This document shows positions 52,133-61,608 of a DNA stretch of 64,000 nt, in pieces. A program made the translations under genes and the position numbers. A model generated the notes under the pieces. It did no database searches. It had not been told where the DNA came from and saw only the letters and a list, made by a program, of their open reading frames with translations. Every line of letters begins with the position of its first letter. The first letter of the stretch is position 1. The stretch is from Afifella aestuarii (GTDB lineage: Bacteria > Pseudomonadota > Alphaproteobacteria > Rhizobiales > Afifellaceae), in NCBI RefSeq assembly GCF_004023665.1, contig NZ_SAUF01000001.1:1164501-1228500 (forward strand). The letters are read 5' to 3'.

Positions 52133-53098
52133 GCGCATCCAGGCCAAAATTTCGCCGACGATGCCTCTTCGGAAGGTCAGGACGCAGATGACGAAGATCG
52201 CGCCCATGACGACCGTCACCCAGGAGCCGATCGTCGACAGATAGTTCTGCAGCGCGATGACGATGCCGGCGCCGACGACGGGCCCGAGAATGGTGCCCAT
52301 GCCGCCGATCAGGGTCATCAGCACGACTTCACCCGACATGTGCCAGTTGACGTCGGTCAGGGTGGCGCTCTGGAAGACGATCGCCTTCGTCGCGCCGGCA
52401 AGGCCGGTGATCGTCGCCGACATCGTAAAGGCGAGCACCTTCAGGAGGGCCACCGGATAGCCGAGCGAGATCATGCGCGGCTCGTTCTCGCGGATGCCTT
52501 TCAAGGCCTGGCCGAAGGGCGAGTGGACGGTGCGGTAGAGGACGAAGAAGCCGGCGGCAAAGATCACGGCGACGAAATAGTACATGGTCAGCGTGTCGCG
52601 GAGATCGACGAGCCCGAAGACGGTGCCGCGCGGAATCCCCTGGATGCCGTCCTCGCCATGGGTGAAGGGCGCCTGCAGGCAGAAGAAGAAGACCATCTGG
52701 GCGAGCGCCAGCGTGATCATGGCGAAATAGATGCCCTTCTGGCGGATGGCGATCGCCCCGAAGACGAGGCCCATCACGCCTGCGGTGAGGGTGCCCGCCG
52801 CGATGCCGAAGACCGTGCCGATGCCCCAGACCTTGACGGCGTGGCCTGCCACATAGGCCGCCATGCCGAAGAAGGCGGCGTGGCCGAAGGAGAGAAGCCC
52901 GACATAACCGAGCATCAGATTGAAGGAGCAGGCGAAGAGGGCGAAGCACAAAAGCTTCATCAGGAAGATCGGATAGATGCCGAGGAAGGGCGCGACGGCG
53001 AGAGCGGCGATGCCGACGGCCGCGATCAGATAGCCGGCGAGGCGATGCCTGCGGAACGTGTCGTCGCTGAGTTCGACATTGGAGGTCGTGTCGGTCAT
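52127..53098 (-). CDS. livM: Branched-chain amino acid/amide ABC transporter permease LivM
   Basis: The 323-residue permease has about nine hydrophobic helices and LivM-type motifs: NLMLGYVGLLSFGHAAFFGM, GIRENEPRMISLGYPVALLK and MTLIGGMGTILGPVVGAGIV. It overlaps livH by 4 bases. Substrate specificity of the HAAT family is broad (branched-chain amino acids, urea, amides, aromatic acids), so the name denotes family rather than a proven substrate. Confidence 0.9.
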   Translation of the reverse strand: MTDTTSNVELSDDTFRRHRLAGYLIAAVGIAALAVAPFLGIYPIFLMKLLCFALFACSFNLMLGYVGLLSFGHAAFFGMAAYVAGHAVKVWGIGTVFGIAAGTLTAGVMGLVFGAIAIRQKGIYFAMITLALAQMVFFFCLQAPFTHGEDGIQGIPRGTVFGLVDLRDTLTMYYFVAVIFAAGFFVLYRTVHSPFGQALKGIRENEPRMISLGYPVALLKVLAFTMSATITGLAGATKAIVFQSATLTDVNWHMSGEVVLMTLIGGMGTILGPVVGAGIVIALQNYLSTIGSWVTVVMGAIFVICVLTFRRGIVGEILAWMRR

Positions 53099-53985
53099 TC
53101 GCGGGGCCTCCCGAAAAGGCCGTTCGGCCGCAAGATGAGAACGATCGCCATGATGACGAAGACGACGGTGGAGGAGGCCTCCGGGTAGAAGGTCTTCGTC
53201 AGACCTTCGACGACGCCGATGCCGAGCCCGGTGAGAATGGAGCCCAAAATGGAGCCGAGGCCGCCGATGACGACGATGGCGAAGACAACGATGATGAGAT
53301 GCTGGCCCATGATCGGGCTCACCGTATAGACGGGCGCGGCGAGAACGCCGGCAAAGGCCGCCAGCGCCACGGCGAAACCGTAGGTGAGGGTCATCATCAA
53401 GGGCACGTTGATGCCGAAGGCGCGCACGAGCTCGCGGTTTTCGACCGCGGCGCGCAGATAGGCGCCGAGACGCGTGCGCTCCACCAAGAGCCAGGTGCCG
53501 AGGCAGACGAGAAGCGAGGCGACGATCACCCAGGCGCGGTAGGTCGGCAGGAACATGAAGCCGAGATTGTGCCCGCCGGTCAGGATTTCCGGCGGCGCAT
53601 AGGGCTGGCCGGAGACGCCGTAGAAATTGATGAAGGTGCCCTCGATGATGAGGGCGAGGCCGAAGGTCAGAAGCAGGCCATAGAGATGGTCGAGGTCATA
53701 GAGGCGCGACAGCATGGTGCGCTCGATGACGATGCCGAAGACGCCGACGATCAACGGGGCGACGATGAGGCTCGGCCAGTAGCCGATGCCGAGATGATGC
53801 AACAAGAGCCAGGCGACGAAGGCGCCCATCATATAGAGCGCCCCGTGGGCGAAATTGATGACGTTCAAAACGCCGAAGATGACGGCCAGGCCGAGGCTCA
53901 ACAGCGCGTAGAACGAGCCGTTGATGAGCCCGATCAGAAGCTGCCCGAACAACAGGGGCGCCGGCACACCCAGGATTTCCTGCAT
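53095..53985 (-). CDS. livH: Branched-chain amino acid/amide ABC transporter permease LivH
   Basis: The 296-residue permease has GLINGSFYALLSLGLAVIFG, NVINFAHGALYMMGAFVAWL and VIGGLGSILGSILTGLGIGV, the LivH signatures, with about eight helices. Good ribosome-binding site (AAGGAAAG). It follows the binding-protein gene by 82 bases and overlaps livM. LivH and LivM form the heterodimeric channel. Confidence 0.9.
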   Translation of the reverse strand: MQEILGVPAPLLFGQLLIGLINGSFYALLSLGLAVIFGVLNVINFAHGALYMMGAFVAWLLLHHLGIGYWPSLIVAPLIVGVFGIVIERTMLSRLYDLDHLYGLLLTFGLALIIEGTFINFYGVSGQPYAPPEILTGGHNLGFMFLPTYRAWVIVASLLVCLGTWLLVERTRLGAYLRAAVENRELVRAFGINVPLMMTLTYGFAVALAAFAGVLAAPVYTVSPIMGQHLIIVVFAIVVIGGLGSILGSILTGLGIGVVEGLTKTFYPEASSTVVFVIMAIVLILRPNGLFGRPRE

Positions 53986-54067
53986 ACGAGCCTTTCCTTG
54001 GTTGGGGGAACCTGGCGTTTGCGGGAGGCCCGGGCGGCGAGGCCGCGCCGGGCCGTTTCAGGGACGA

Positions 54068-55288
54068 TCAGTTGCTGACGAGCTTGCAGCTGCCCTTGTC
54101 GAGCGGCTGGAAGGCCTCATCGCCCGGGATCGTCTTGACGATGTTGTAGTAGTCCCACTTGCCTTTGGACTCGTCCGGGCCCTTCACCTCGACGAGATAC
54201 ATGTCGTGGACCATGCGGCCGTCCTCGCGGATCTTGCCGTTCTCGGCGAAGAAGTCGTTGATCGGCATCTTCTTCATCTGGGTGACGACCGCTTCGCCGC
54301 CGTCATCGTCGATCTCGTCCACGGCTTTCAGATAATGCGTGACGGCGGAATAGACGCCGGCCTGCACCATCGTCGGCTTCTGGCCGTTCATCTTCTCGGC
54401 AAAGCGATCGGCGAATTTCCGCGTCTCGTCGGTGCGGTCCCAGTAGAAGCCCGTCGTCAGCGTCAGGCCCTTCGCGACATCGAGGCCGAGGGCGTCGACA
54501 TCGGTGATGAAGCCCAAAAGGGCCGCGAGTTTCTGCCCGCCCTGGACGATGCCGAAGGAGTTCGCCTGCTTGATCGCGTTGGTGGTGTCGCCGCCGGCGT
54601 TGGCAAGGCCGATGACATCGGCGCCGGAGGCCTGCGCCTGCAGCAGGAAGGAGGAAAAGTCGGAGGTGGAGAGCGGGTGATTGACCGAGCCCAAAACCTC
54701 GCCGCCATTCTCCTTCACGACCGCCGAGGTGTCCTTTTCGAGCTGATGGCCGAAGGCGTAATCGGCGGTCAGGAAGAACCAGCTCTTGCCGCCCTGTTCG
54801 ACGACCGCCTTACCGGTGCCGACCGACATGGCGTAGGTGTCGTAGGTCCAGTGCACGAAGGTCGGGGCGCACTGGTCGTTGGTGAGCGCGGTCGAGCCGG
54901 CGCCGGAATCAAGAAACGCCGTGTCCTTTTCCGAAGTGACCTGCTGGACGGCGAGCGCTACCGACGAGGTCGGCACGTCGACGATGACGTCGACGCCGTC
55001 CTGGTCGATCCATTCGCGGGCAATGGATGAGCCGACGTCGGGTTTGTTCTGATGGTCGGCGGAGACGACTTCGATATTGGCGTCACCGACCTTGCCGCCG
55101 AAATCTTCCACCGCCATGCGGGCGGCGACGACGGAGCCTTCGCCGGAGAGATCGGCATAAAGGCCGGAGCGGTCGTTGAGGACGCCGATCTTGACGACGT
55201 TGTCGGACATCTCCGCCTGGGCGGCACCCACCATCGCGGCGAGTGCGGCAAGCGCGGTTGAGGCCAGGGCGACCGATTTGATGCTCAT
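54068..55288 (-). CDS. ABC transporter substrate-binding protein (HAAT family)
   Basis: The 406-residue periplasmic binding protein has a signal peptide (SVALASTALAALAAMVGAAQ, cleaved after AQA) and GAGGAGA before the ATG. The mature domain VVKIGVLNDRSGLYADLSGE and SWFFLTADYAFGHQLEKDTS matches the Leu/Ile/Val-type periplasmic-binding family. The particular subgroup often lies with genes for uptake of aromatic or amide compounds; the ligand is not certain. Gene order livG-livF-binding protein-livH-livM is unusual only in that the binding protein is central. Confidence 0.9.
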   Translation of the reverse strand: MSIKSVALASTALAALAAMVGAAQAEMSDNVVKIGVLNDRSGLYADLSGEGSVVAARMAVEDFGGKVGDANIEVVSADHQNKPDVGSSIAREWIDQDGVDVIVDVPTSSVALAVQQVTSEKDTAFLDSGAGSTALTNDQCAPTFVHWTYDTYAMSVGTGKAVVEQGGKSWFFLTADYAFGHQLEKDTSAVVKENGGEVLGSVNHPLSTSDFSSFLLQAQASGADVIGLANAGGDTTNAIKQANSFGIVQGGQKLAALLGFITDVDALGLDVAKGLTLTTGFYWDRTDETRKFADRFAEKMNGQKPTMVQAGVYSAVTHYLKAVDEIDDDGGEAVVTQMKKMPINDFFAENGKIREDGRMVHDMYLVEVKGPDESKGKWDYYNIVKTIPGDEAFQPLDKGSCKLVSN

Positions 55289-55338
55289 TGGGGTTCTCCT
55301 CTCGTTTGGACTTTTTGTGGTTCTCCGGGCGCCGTCCG

Positions 55339-56052
55339 TTACACGCCCAGAAGTTCGTTGAGTTCGCCCATGCGCGTCTTGATGTCGTCGCGCTGGTAGC
55401 GGTCGACGACGCGGCCATGCTCGATGACGTAGTGACGGTCGGCGAGCCGGGCGGCGAAATGGAAGTTCTGTTCGACCAGCAGAACGGTGAAGCCGAGCTC
55501 CTGCAGGCGGCGCACGCTGGCGCCGATCTGCTGGACGATGACGGGGGCGAGGCCCTCGGTCGGTTCGTCGAGCAGGAGGAGCTTCGCCCCGGTGCGCAGA
55601 ATCCGGCCGATCGCCAGCATCTGCTGCTCGCCGCCGGACAGGCGGGTGCCGGAGGCGCCGAGAAGCCGCTCCTTCAGGTTCGGAAAAAGCTCGTAGATTT
55701 CGGGGATGGGCAGACCGCCCTTCTGCACGACGGGGGGCAGGAGAAGGTTCTCCTCCACGGTGAGGCTCGCAAAGATGCCGCGCTCTTCCGGGCAATAGGC
55801 GATGCCGCGGCGGGCGACCTTGTCGGGCTTCAGGTCGATGAGCTCCTGGTCGTCGAAGCGGATCGAGCCGGAGCGGCGTCCGACGAGGCCCATGATGGAG
55901 CGCAAAGTCGTCGTCTTGCCGGCGCCGTTGCGCCCCAAGAGGCTGACGACCTCGCCTTCGCGGACTTCGAAATCGACGCCGTGGAGAACGTGGGATTCGC
56001 CGTACCAGGCGTTGAGATCGGAGACTTCGAGGATGGTCTTGCGCACGCTCAT
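55339..56052 (-). CDS. livF: ABC transporter ATP-binding protein LivF
   Basis: A 237-residue ATPase: Walker A LLGRNGAGKTTTLRSIMG, signature LSGGEQQMLAIGRIL, Walker B KLLLLDEPTEGLAP, and switch His in VEQNFHFAARLAD. It starts within the livG stop (4-base overlap). LivF and LivG form the energising pair of the transporter. Confidence 0.92.
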   Translation of the reverse strand: MSVRKTILEVSDLNAWYGESHVLHGVDFEVREGEVVSLLGRNGAGKTTTLRSIMGLVGRRSGSIRFDDQELIDLKPDKVARRGIAYCPEERGIFASLTVEENLLLPPVVQKGGLPIPEIYELFPNLKERLLGASGTRLSGGEQQMLAIGRILRTGAKLLLLDEPTEGLAPVIVQQIGASVRRLQELGFTVLLVEQNFHFAARLADRHYVIEHGRVVDRYQRDDIKTRMGELNELLGV

Positions 56053-56810
56053 GCCTCCGCCTCGTCGCCCGTGCCCATATAGGCCTCCCGGACCTCGGGG
56101 TTTTGTGAGACCTCGTCGTAGCTGCCCTCCGCCAGGATCTGGCCGCGCTGCAGGACCGTGATCGTGTCGGAGAGGTTGGCGACGACTTCGAGATTGTGTT
56201 CCACCATCAAGACAGTGCGGTTTTGCGCCACCTGGCGGATGAGATCGGAGACGCGGGCGATGTCCTCATGGCCCATGCCGGCCATCGGCTCGTCGAGGAG
56301 CATGACCTTCGGTTCGAGGGCGAGCGTGGTCGCAATTTCGAGCGCACGCTTGCGGCCATAGGGCATCTCGACCGCCAAGGTGTCGGTGAACTCCGACAGG
56401 CCGACGGCTGCGAGAAGCTCGTAGGCGCGCTCGTGAAGCCGCTCCAGAACCCGGCTCGACTTCCAGAAATGGAAGGAGAGGCCGGTCGGGCGCTGCAGCG
56501 CGAGGCGGACGTTTTCGAGCGCCGTCAGATGCGGAAAGACCGCAGAGATCTGAAACGAGCGCACGAGCCCGTCACGCGCCACATGATGCGGCGTCGATCG
56601 GGTGATGTCGTGGCCGGCGTAACGGATCGTGCCCGAGCTCGGCTGCAGAAATTTGGTGATGAGGTTGAAGCAGGTCGTCTTGCCGGCGCCGTTCGGGCCG
56701 ATGAGAGCATGGATCGTGCCCTCACGTACCCCGAGACTGACGCCATCGACCGCCGTGAAGCCGGCAAAATACTTCGTGAGATTCTCGGTTTCGAGAATGA
56801 ATTCCGACAT
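56049..56810 (-). CDS. livG: ABC transporter ATP-binding protein LivG
   Basis: A 253-residue ATPase: Walker A IGPNGAGKTTCFNLITKF, signature-position MPYGRKRALEIATTLA, Walker B VMLLDEPMAGMGHED, and VEHNLEVVANLSD. The YGRKR form of the signature is seen in part of this family. It is the first gene of the transporter operon; the promoter must lie in 56811-57160. Confidence 0.92.
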   Translation of the reverse strand: MSEFILETENLTKYFAGFTAVDGVSLGVREGTIHALIGPNGAGKTTCFNLITKFLQPSSGTIRYAGHDITRSTPHHVARDGLVRSFQISAVFPHLTALENVRLALQRPTGLSFHFWKSSRVLERLHERAYELLAAVGLSEFTDTLAVEMPYGRKRALEIATTLALEPKVMLLDEPMAGMGHEDIARVSDLIRQVAQNRTVLMVEHNLEVVANLSDTITVLQRGQILAEGSYDEVSQNPEVREAYMGTGDEAEA

Positions 56811-57160
56811 TTCCCCGCCTGATCACAGTTGCCCAATGCGCAGCGGGTTTGCGGGGAAGCATTGTCATCCTCCCTGCGGCCCCGCCGTCTTTTGTTCACA
56901 GCAGCCGCGGAGCGGTTCTTTGTTTTATTCCGCTCGGTGCATGTTGTCGCACCGGATTGCCTGAAACTTCAAGTCAGATCGGGCCGGAGATGCGGAGATT
57001 TTCTGAGAAACGTCAGCTGACGCAGTGGCGGAAACGGGTTTTTCTTGCGCCTTCCCGGTTCGTTGACGGTGATGAGGGCGCGGTGGCATATCGGCCAGCA
57101 GCCGGCCTGACGAGACGCCGGCGGGAGCCCAGAAAAAGCGGCGAAGGCAGCGAGGCGAAG
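56811..57160. other. Divergent intergenic region
   Basis: 350 bases holding promoters of the liv operon and the glyoxalase gene. Open frames here are shadows; no operator or repeat stands out. Confidence 0.5.
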
Positions 57161-57556
57161 GTGGCCAAGAATATTCACATGATGATCCGCGTGCTCGAAG
57201 AGGAGCGCTCGGTGGCATTCTACGACAAGGCGTTTGGCCTCAAGATCGCCGACCGTTACGAGTTCGACGGCTTCACGCTCGTCTATCTGGCAAACGAAGA
57301 AAGCGAATTCGAGCTGGAGCTGACGATCAACAAGGGCGAAAGCACACCTTATGATCTCGGCAACGGCTACGGGCACATGGCCGTATCCGTCGGCGACCTC
57401 GATAAAGAGCATGCGCGTATGCGCGAGGCCGGGCTGGCGCCGAAGGACATCAAGGAAATGGTGCATCAGGGCGCGCCCTTCGCGCGCTTCTTCTTCATCG
57501 AAGATCCCGACGGCTACAAGATCGAGGTTCTCGAGCGCGGCGGCTGGTTCAAGTGA
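57161..57556 (+). CDS. Glyoxalase I-like (lactoylglutathione lyase) protein
   Basis: The 131-residue VOC protein starts at GTG 57161. Metal ligands expected for glyoxalase I are present: His in KNIHMMIRV, Glu in SEFELELT, His in NGYGHMAVSV and Glu in DGYKIEVLER. This suggests isomerisation of the methylglyoxal-glutathione adduct, protecting against methylglyoxal. Close relatives with this start (AKNIHMMIRVLEEERSVAFY) are typical of Hyphomicrobiales. The gene stands alone. Confidence 0.87.
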   Translation: MAKNIHMMIRVLEEERSVAFYDKAFGLKIADRYEFDGFTLVYLANEESEFELELTINKGESTPYDLGNGYGHMAVSVGDLDKEHARMREAGLAPKDIKEMVHQGAPFARFFFIEDPDGYKIEVLERGGWFK

Positions 57557-57644
57557 ACTCAGCGCGCGGCTGAGACCCGGCCTCCGGCGCGAACCGGGCG
57601 CTGGCTTTCGGGATGGTGTTCGAAAGGGGCGGGAGCGCGCCTTT

Positions 57645-57872
57645 TCAGGCGCGTTCGGGCTTCGGCTGGCGGATCATCGGGGCGGCTTCGACGACGAGGG
57701 GGTCGAGGCCGGTGCCGCCCGCATCCAGGATCTCGAAGAGCTTTGCGCGCATGCGCGGTTCCCAGAAGGAGTTGATGTGGTCGGCGACGCCGGCGGCGGC
57801 CTCGTGGTCCGGGCGGCTCTTGAAGAAGGTGGCGATCTGGTTCGCCATATAGGCGAGTTTGTCAGGCGACAT
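57645..57872 (-). CDS. fdsD: Formate dehydrogenase delta subunit FdsD
   Basis: The 75-residue protein starts MSPDKLAYMANQIATFFKSR and has INSFWEPRMRAKLFEILDAG, the FdsD pattern. It overlaps the fdhD stop by 11 bases and is last in fdsGBACD. FdsD is needed for maturation or stability of the complex. A 7-bp hairpin (57636-57653) overlaps its stop codon. Confidence 0.92.
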   Translation of the reverse strand: MSPDKLAYMANQIATFFKSRPDHEAAAGVADHINSFWEPRMRAKLFEILDAGGTGLDPLVVEAAPMIRQPKPERA

Positions 57873-58701
57873 GGGTGAGCCTCGCCGAGGTTTCGGGCGT
57901 GTCGGTGATGCGGCCCGGATGGGTGAAGACTTCAAAGTCGCGGTCGCGGACGATGGCGACGAGGGTGATGCCGGCGGCCTCCGCCATGCGGACGGCAAGT
58001 GCTGTGGGAGCCGAGACGGCAAGCAGGATCGGGCTGCCGGCGACCGCCGCCTTCTGCACCATTTCGACCGAGACTCGGCTCGTCAGCACGATGGCGCCCT
58101 CAGTGGCCGGGATGGCGCGGCGGGCAAGCGCGCCTGCGAGCTTGTCGAGCGCATTGTGGCGGCCGACATCTTCGCGCACGGCGACGAGGCCTTCGCCCGG
58201 AGCGTAGAGGCCCGCGGCATGCACGGCGCGCGTTGCGGCATGCAGCGGCTGGGCCCGGGAGAGCGCGCCCATGGCACGGGCGATGTCGGCCGGCGACAAA
58301 GTGAGATCGGAGGCGGGGACGATGGGCGGCTGGCGCACGGCGCCTTCCAGGCTCTCGATGCCGCAGAGACCGCAGCCGACGGGACCGGCGAGGCGGCGGC
58401 GGCGTTCGGCGAGCTTTTCGTCCGCCTCTTCGGCCAGCATGATCTGCACGTCGATGCCGGCTTCGAGTTCGACGATGTCGACGGCGTCGATCGCCTCGGC
58501 CGTGTCGCCGATGCCCTCCGTCAGGGTGAAGCCGACGGCGAAATCGACGAGATCGGCGGGCGTCGCCATCATCACCGCCTGGGTGGTGCCGCCATAGGTG
58601 AGGGCGATGGCCGTCTCTTCCGGCAGGTCACGTTCGCCCGGCCGCGCCGTGCCGAGGCGATGGGCGATGCGGGCGACCAGGTGATGGGTCTTTTGCATCA
58701 T
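57862..58701 (-). CDS. fdhD: FdhD/FdsC, sulfur-carrier protein for formate dehydrogenase
   Basis: The 279-residue protein has the CGLCG motif (C110, C113) of FdhD, plus FTLTEGI, REDVGRHNALDKLAGALARR and TSRVSVEMVQKAA. FdhD passes sulfur from IscS to the molybdenum/tungsten cofactor, giving the sulfido ligand needed for activity. The ATG at 58701 lies 10 bases after the fdsA stop; the longer frame overlaps fdsA. Confidence 0.94.
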   Translation of the reverse strand: MMQKTHHLVARIAHRLGTARPGERDLPEETAIALTYGGTTQAVMMATPADLVDFAVGFTLTEGIGDTAEAIDAVDIVELEAGIDVQIMLAEEADEKLAERRRRLAGPVGCGLCGIESLEGAVRQPPIVPASDLTLSPADIARAMGALSRAQPLHAATRAVHAAGLYAPGEGLVAVREDVGRHNALDKLAGALARRAIPATEGAIVLTSRVSVEMVQKAAVAGSPILLAVSAPTALAVRMAEAAGITLVAIVRDRDFEVFTHPGRITDTPETSARLTHVA

Positions 58702-58711
58702 CCGCGCTCCC

Positions 58712-61591
58712 TCACTCGGCCGCTTCCATCGCCGGGGCGATGCGGCGGGCCTGGCGGGTCTGCTCCTCATATTCCTGCTGCCAGTCGCTCGGTCCGTTCG
58801 ACAGCGCCACCTGGACGGCCGTCACCTTGTATTCCGGGCAGTTGGTCGCCCAGTCGGAGAAATCCGTGGTGATGACGTTCGCCTGCGTGCCGGGATGGTG
58901 GAAGGTCGTGTAGACGACACCCGGCGCGACGCGGTCGGTGATGCGGGCTTTCAGCGAGGTCTCGCCGGAGCGGCTCGCGAGCCGGACCCAATCGCCATCC
59001 TTGACGCCGCGCTGTTCGGCGTCGTGGGGATGGATTTCGAGGCGATCTTCCTCGTGCCAGACGGTGTTGGCCGTGCGCCTCGTTTGCGCGCCGACATTGT
59101 ACTGGGTGAGGATGCGGCCGGTCGTCAGAAGGAGCGGGAAGCGCGGGCCGGTCTTTTCGTCCGTCGCCACATATTCGGTGACGACGAACTTGCCCTTGCC
59201 GCGCTGGAAGCCGCCGACATGCATGACCGGCGTGCCCTGCGGCGCCTTGTCGTTGCACGGCCATTGCACCGAGCCTTCCTTTTCCAGGAGGTCGTAGGTG
59301 ACGCCCGCGAAACTTGGCGTGGTCGCCGCGATCTCGGCCATGATCTCGCGCGGATGGGTGTAGTTCCAATCGCAGCCGAGCGCGTTCGCCAGAAGCTGCG
59401 TCACCTCCCAATCGGCATAGCCGTTCTTCGGCGCCATGACGCGGCGGACGCGGTTGATGCGCCGCTCGGCGTTCGTAAAGGTGCCGTCCTTTTCCAGGAA
59501 GGTGGAGCCCGGCAGGAAGACATGGGCGTAATTCGCCGTCTCGTTGAGGAAGAGGTCGTGGACGACGACGCATTCCATGGCGGCGAGACCGGCGGCGACA
59601 TGCTTCGTATCGGGGTCGGATTGCAGGATGTCCTCGCCCTGGATGTAGATGCCGCGGAAGGAACCGTCGACGGCGGCATCGAGCATGTTGGGGATTCGAA
59701 GCCCCGGCTCGTCGTCGAGCGTGACGTTCCAGAGCTTTTCGAAGATGTCGCGCGTCGCCTCGTCGGAGATGTGGCGGTAGCCCGGCAGCTCATGCGGGAA
59801 GGAGCCCATATCGCACGAGCCCTGAACGTTGTTCTGGCCGCGCAGCGGGTTCACGCCGACGCCCGGGCGGCCGAGGTTGCCGGTCGCCATGGCGAGATTG
59901 GCGATCGCCATCACCGTGGTGGAGCCCTGGCTGTGTTCGGTGACGCCGAGGCCGTAATAGACCGCGCCGTTGCCGCCGGTCGCATAGAGACGTGCCGCGC
60001 CGCGGATGGCGGCGGCCGGAACGCCGGAGATTTTTTCGACTTCCTCCGGTGAGTTGCGCGGCTCGGAGACGAAGGCCGCCCAATCCTGGAACTCGTCCCA
60101 GTCGCAGCGCTCGCGGATGAAAGCCTCGTCGAAGAGGCCTTCGGTGACGACGACATGGGCGAGCGCGGTCAGGACCGCGACGTTGGAGCCCGGCTTCAGG
60201 GGCAGGTGATAGGACGCCTCGATATGCGGCGAGCGCACGAGATCGATGCGGCGCGGATCGATGACGATGAGTTTGGCGCCTTCGCGCAGCCTTTTCTTGA
60301 GGCGCGAGGCGAAGACCGGATGGCCGTCCGTCGGATTGGCGCCGATCAGGATGACGACGTCGGTCTTCTCGACGCTGTCGAAATCCTGCGTGCCGGCGGA
60401 GGTGCCGAAGGTGGTCTTGAGGCCGTAGCCGGTCGGCGAATGGCAGACGCGGGCGCAGGTATCGACATTGTTGTTGCCGAAGCCGGCGCGCACCAGCTTC
60501 TGGACGAGGAAGGTCTCCTCGTTGGTGCAGCGCGAGGAGGTGATGCCGCCGAGCGCGCCGCGGCCGTATTGATGCTGGATGCGGCGGAATTCCGACGCCG
60601 TATGGGCAAGCGCCTCCTCCCAGGAGACCTCGCGCCAGGGATCGGTGATCTTTTCCCGGATCATCGGGTTGAGGATGCGGTCCCTGTGATTGGCATAGCC
60701 GTAGGCGAAGCGGCCCTTGACGCAGGAATGGCCGCGGTTCGCCTTGCCGTCCTTGTAGGGGACCATGCGGATAAGTTCCTCGCCGCGCATCTCCGCCTTG
60801 AAGGAGCAGCCGACGCCGCAATAGGCGCAGGTGGTGACGCGCGCATGCTCCGGCAGGCCGTTCTCGATCACCGATTTTTCCTGGAGCGTCGCCGTCGGGC
60901 AGGCCTGGACGCAGGCGCCGCAGGAGACGCATTCCGATGCCAGGAACTCTTCGTCCTGGCCGGCGGCGACCACGGAGCCGAAGCCGCGGCCTTCGATCGT
61001 CAGCGCGAAGGTGCCTTGCACCTCCTCGCAGGCGCGCACGCAGCGCGAACAGACGATGCATTTCGTGGGATCGAAGGTGAAATAGGGATTGCTCTCGTCC
61101 TTCGGCCGGTAGCGCGGGTTCGCCTCGCCGTTGTTCCTCGCCTTGACGTGGTTGGCACCGTCATAGCCGTAGCGCACGTCGCGCAGTCCGACTTCGCCCG
61201 CCATGTCCTGGAGTTCGCAATCGCCGTTTGCCGCGCAGGTGAGGCAGTCGAGCGGGTGGTCGGAGATATAGAGCTCCATGACGCCGCGGCGGATCTCTTT
61301 GAGGCGCGGCGTCTGGGTATGCACGACCATGTCCGGGGCGACCGGCGTGGTGCAGGAGGCGGGCGTGCCACGCCGTCCCTCGATCTCGACGAGGCAGAGG
61401 CGGCAGGAGCCGAAGGATTTCACCATGTCGGTGGCGCAGAGTTTCGGCACCTGAATGCCGGCTTCGGCGGCCGCGCGCATGACCGAGGTGCCGGCCGGGA
61501 CGGTGATCTCAAAGCCGTCGATCGTGAGCGACACCGTCTCTTCGGAGGTGGAGGCGGGGGTGCCGTAGTCGATTTCGTGGATGAGGCTCAT
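58712..61591 (-). CDS. fdsA: NAD-dependent formate dehydrogenase alpha subunit FdsA
   Basis: The 959-residue catalytic subunit has an N-terminal [2Fe-2S] domain (C52, C63, C66, C80), a His/Cys cluster (HPLDCLTCAANGDC), two ferredoxin [4Fe-4S] clusters (C178-C188 and C221-C231), the [4Fe-4S] of the molybdopterin domain (CAYCGVGC, C290) and the active-site cysteine in TCARVCHSPTGYG with the neighbouring His. It oxidises formate to CO2 at a bis-MGD Mo or W centre. It is cysteine, not selenocysteine, dependent. The 1041-codon frame includes an upstream shadow; ATG 61591 is the family start. Confidence 0.96.
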   Translation of the reverse strand: MSLIHEIDYGTPASTSEETVSLTIDGFEITVPAGTSVMRAAAEAGIQVPKLCATDMVKSFGSCRLCLVEIEGRRGTPASCTTPVAPDMVVHTQTPRLKEIRRGVMELYISDHPLDCLTCAANGDCELQDMAGEVGLRDVRYGYDGANHVKARNNGEANPRYRPKDESNPYFTFDPTKCIVCSRCVRACEEVQGTFALTIEGRGFGSVVAAGQDEEFLASECVSCGACVQACPTATLQEKSVIENGLPEHARVTTCAYCGVGCSFKAEMRGEELIRMVPYKDGKANRGHSCVKGRFAYGYANHRDRILNPMIREKITDPWREVSWEEALAHTASEFRRIQHQYGRGALGGITSSRCTNEETFLVQKLVRAGFGNNNVDTCARVCHSPTGYGLKTTFGTSAGTQDFDSVEKTDVVILIGANPTDGHPVFASRLKKRLREGAKLIVIDPRRIDLVRSPHIEASYHLPLKPGSNVAVLTALAHVVVTEGLFDEAFIRERCDWDEFQDWAAFVSEPRNSPEEVEKISGVPAAAIRGAARLYATGGNGAVYYGLGVTEHSQGSTTVMAIANLAMATGNLGRPGVGVNPLRGQNNVQGSCDMGSFPHELPGYRHISDEATRDIFEKLWNVTLDDEPGLRIPNMLDAAVDGSFRGIYIQGEDILQSDPDTKHVAAGLAAMECVVVHDLFLNETANYAHVFLPGSTFLEKDGTFTNAERRINRVRRVMAPKNGYADWEVTQLLANALGCDWNYTHPREIMAEIAATTPSFAGVTYDLLEKEGSVQWPCNDKAPQGTPVMHVGGFQRGKGKFVVTEYVATDEKTGPRFPLLLTTGRILTQYNVGAQTRRTANTVWHEEDRLEIHPHDAEQRGVKDGDWVRLASRSGETSLKARITDRVAPGVVYTTFHHPGTQANVITTDFSDWATNCPEYKVTAVQVALSNGPSDWQQEYEEQTRQARRIAPAMEAAE

Positions 61592-61608
61592 CAGGCTGCT
61601 CCTCGGCT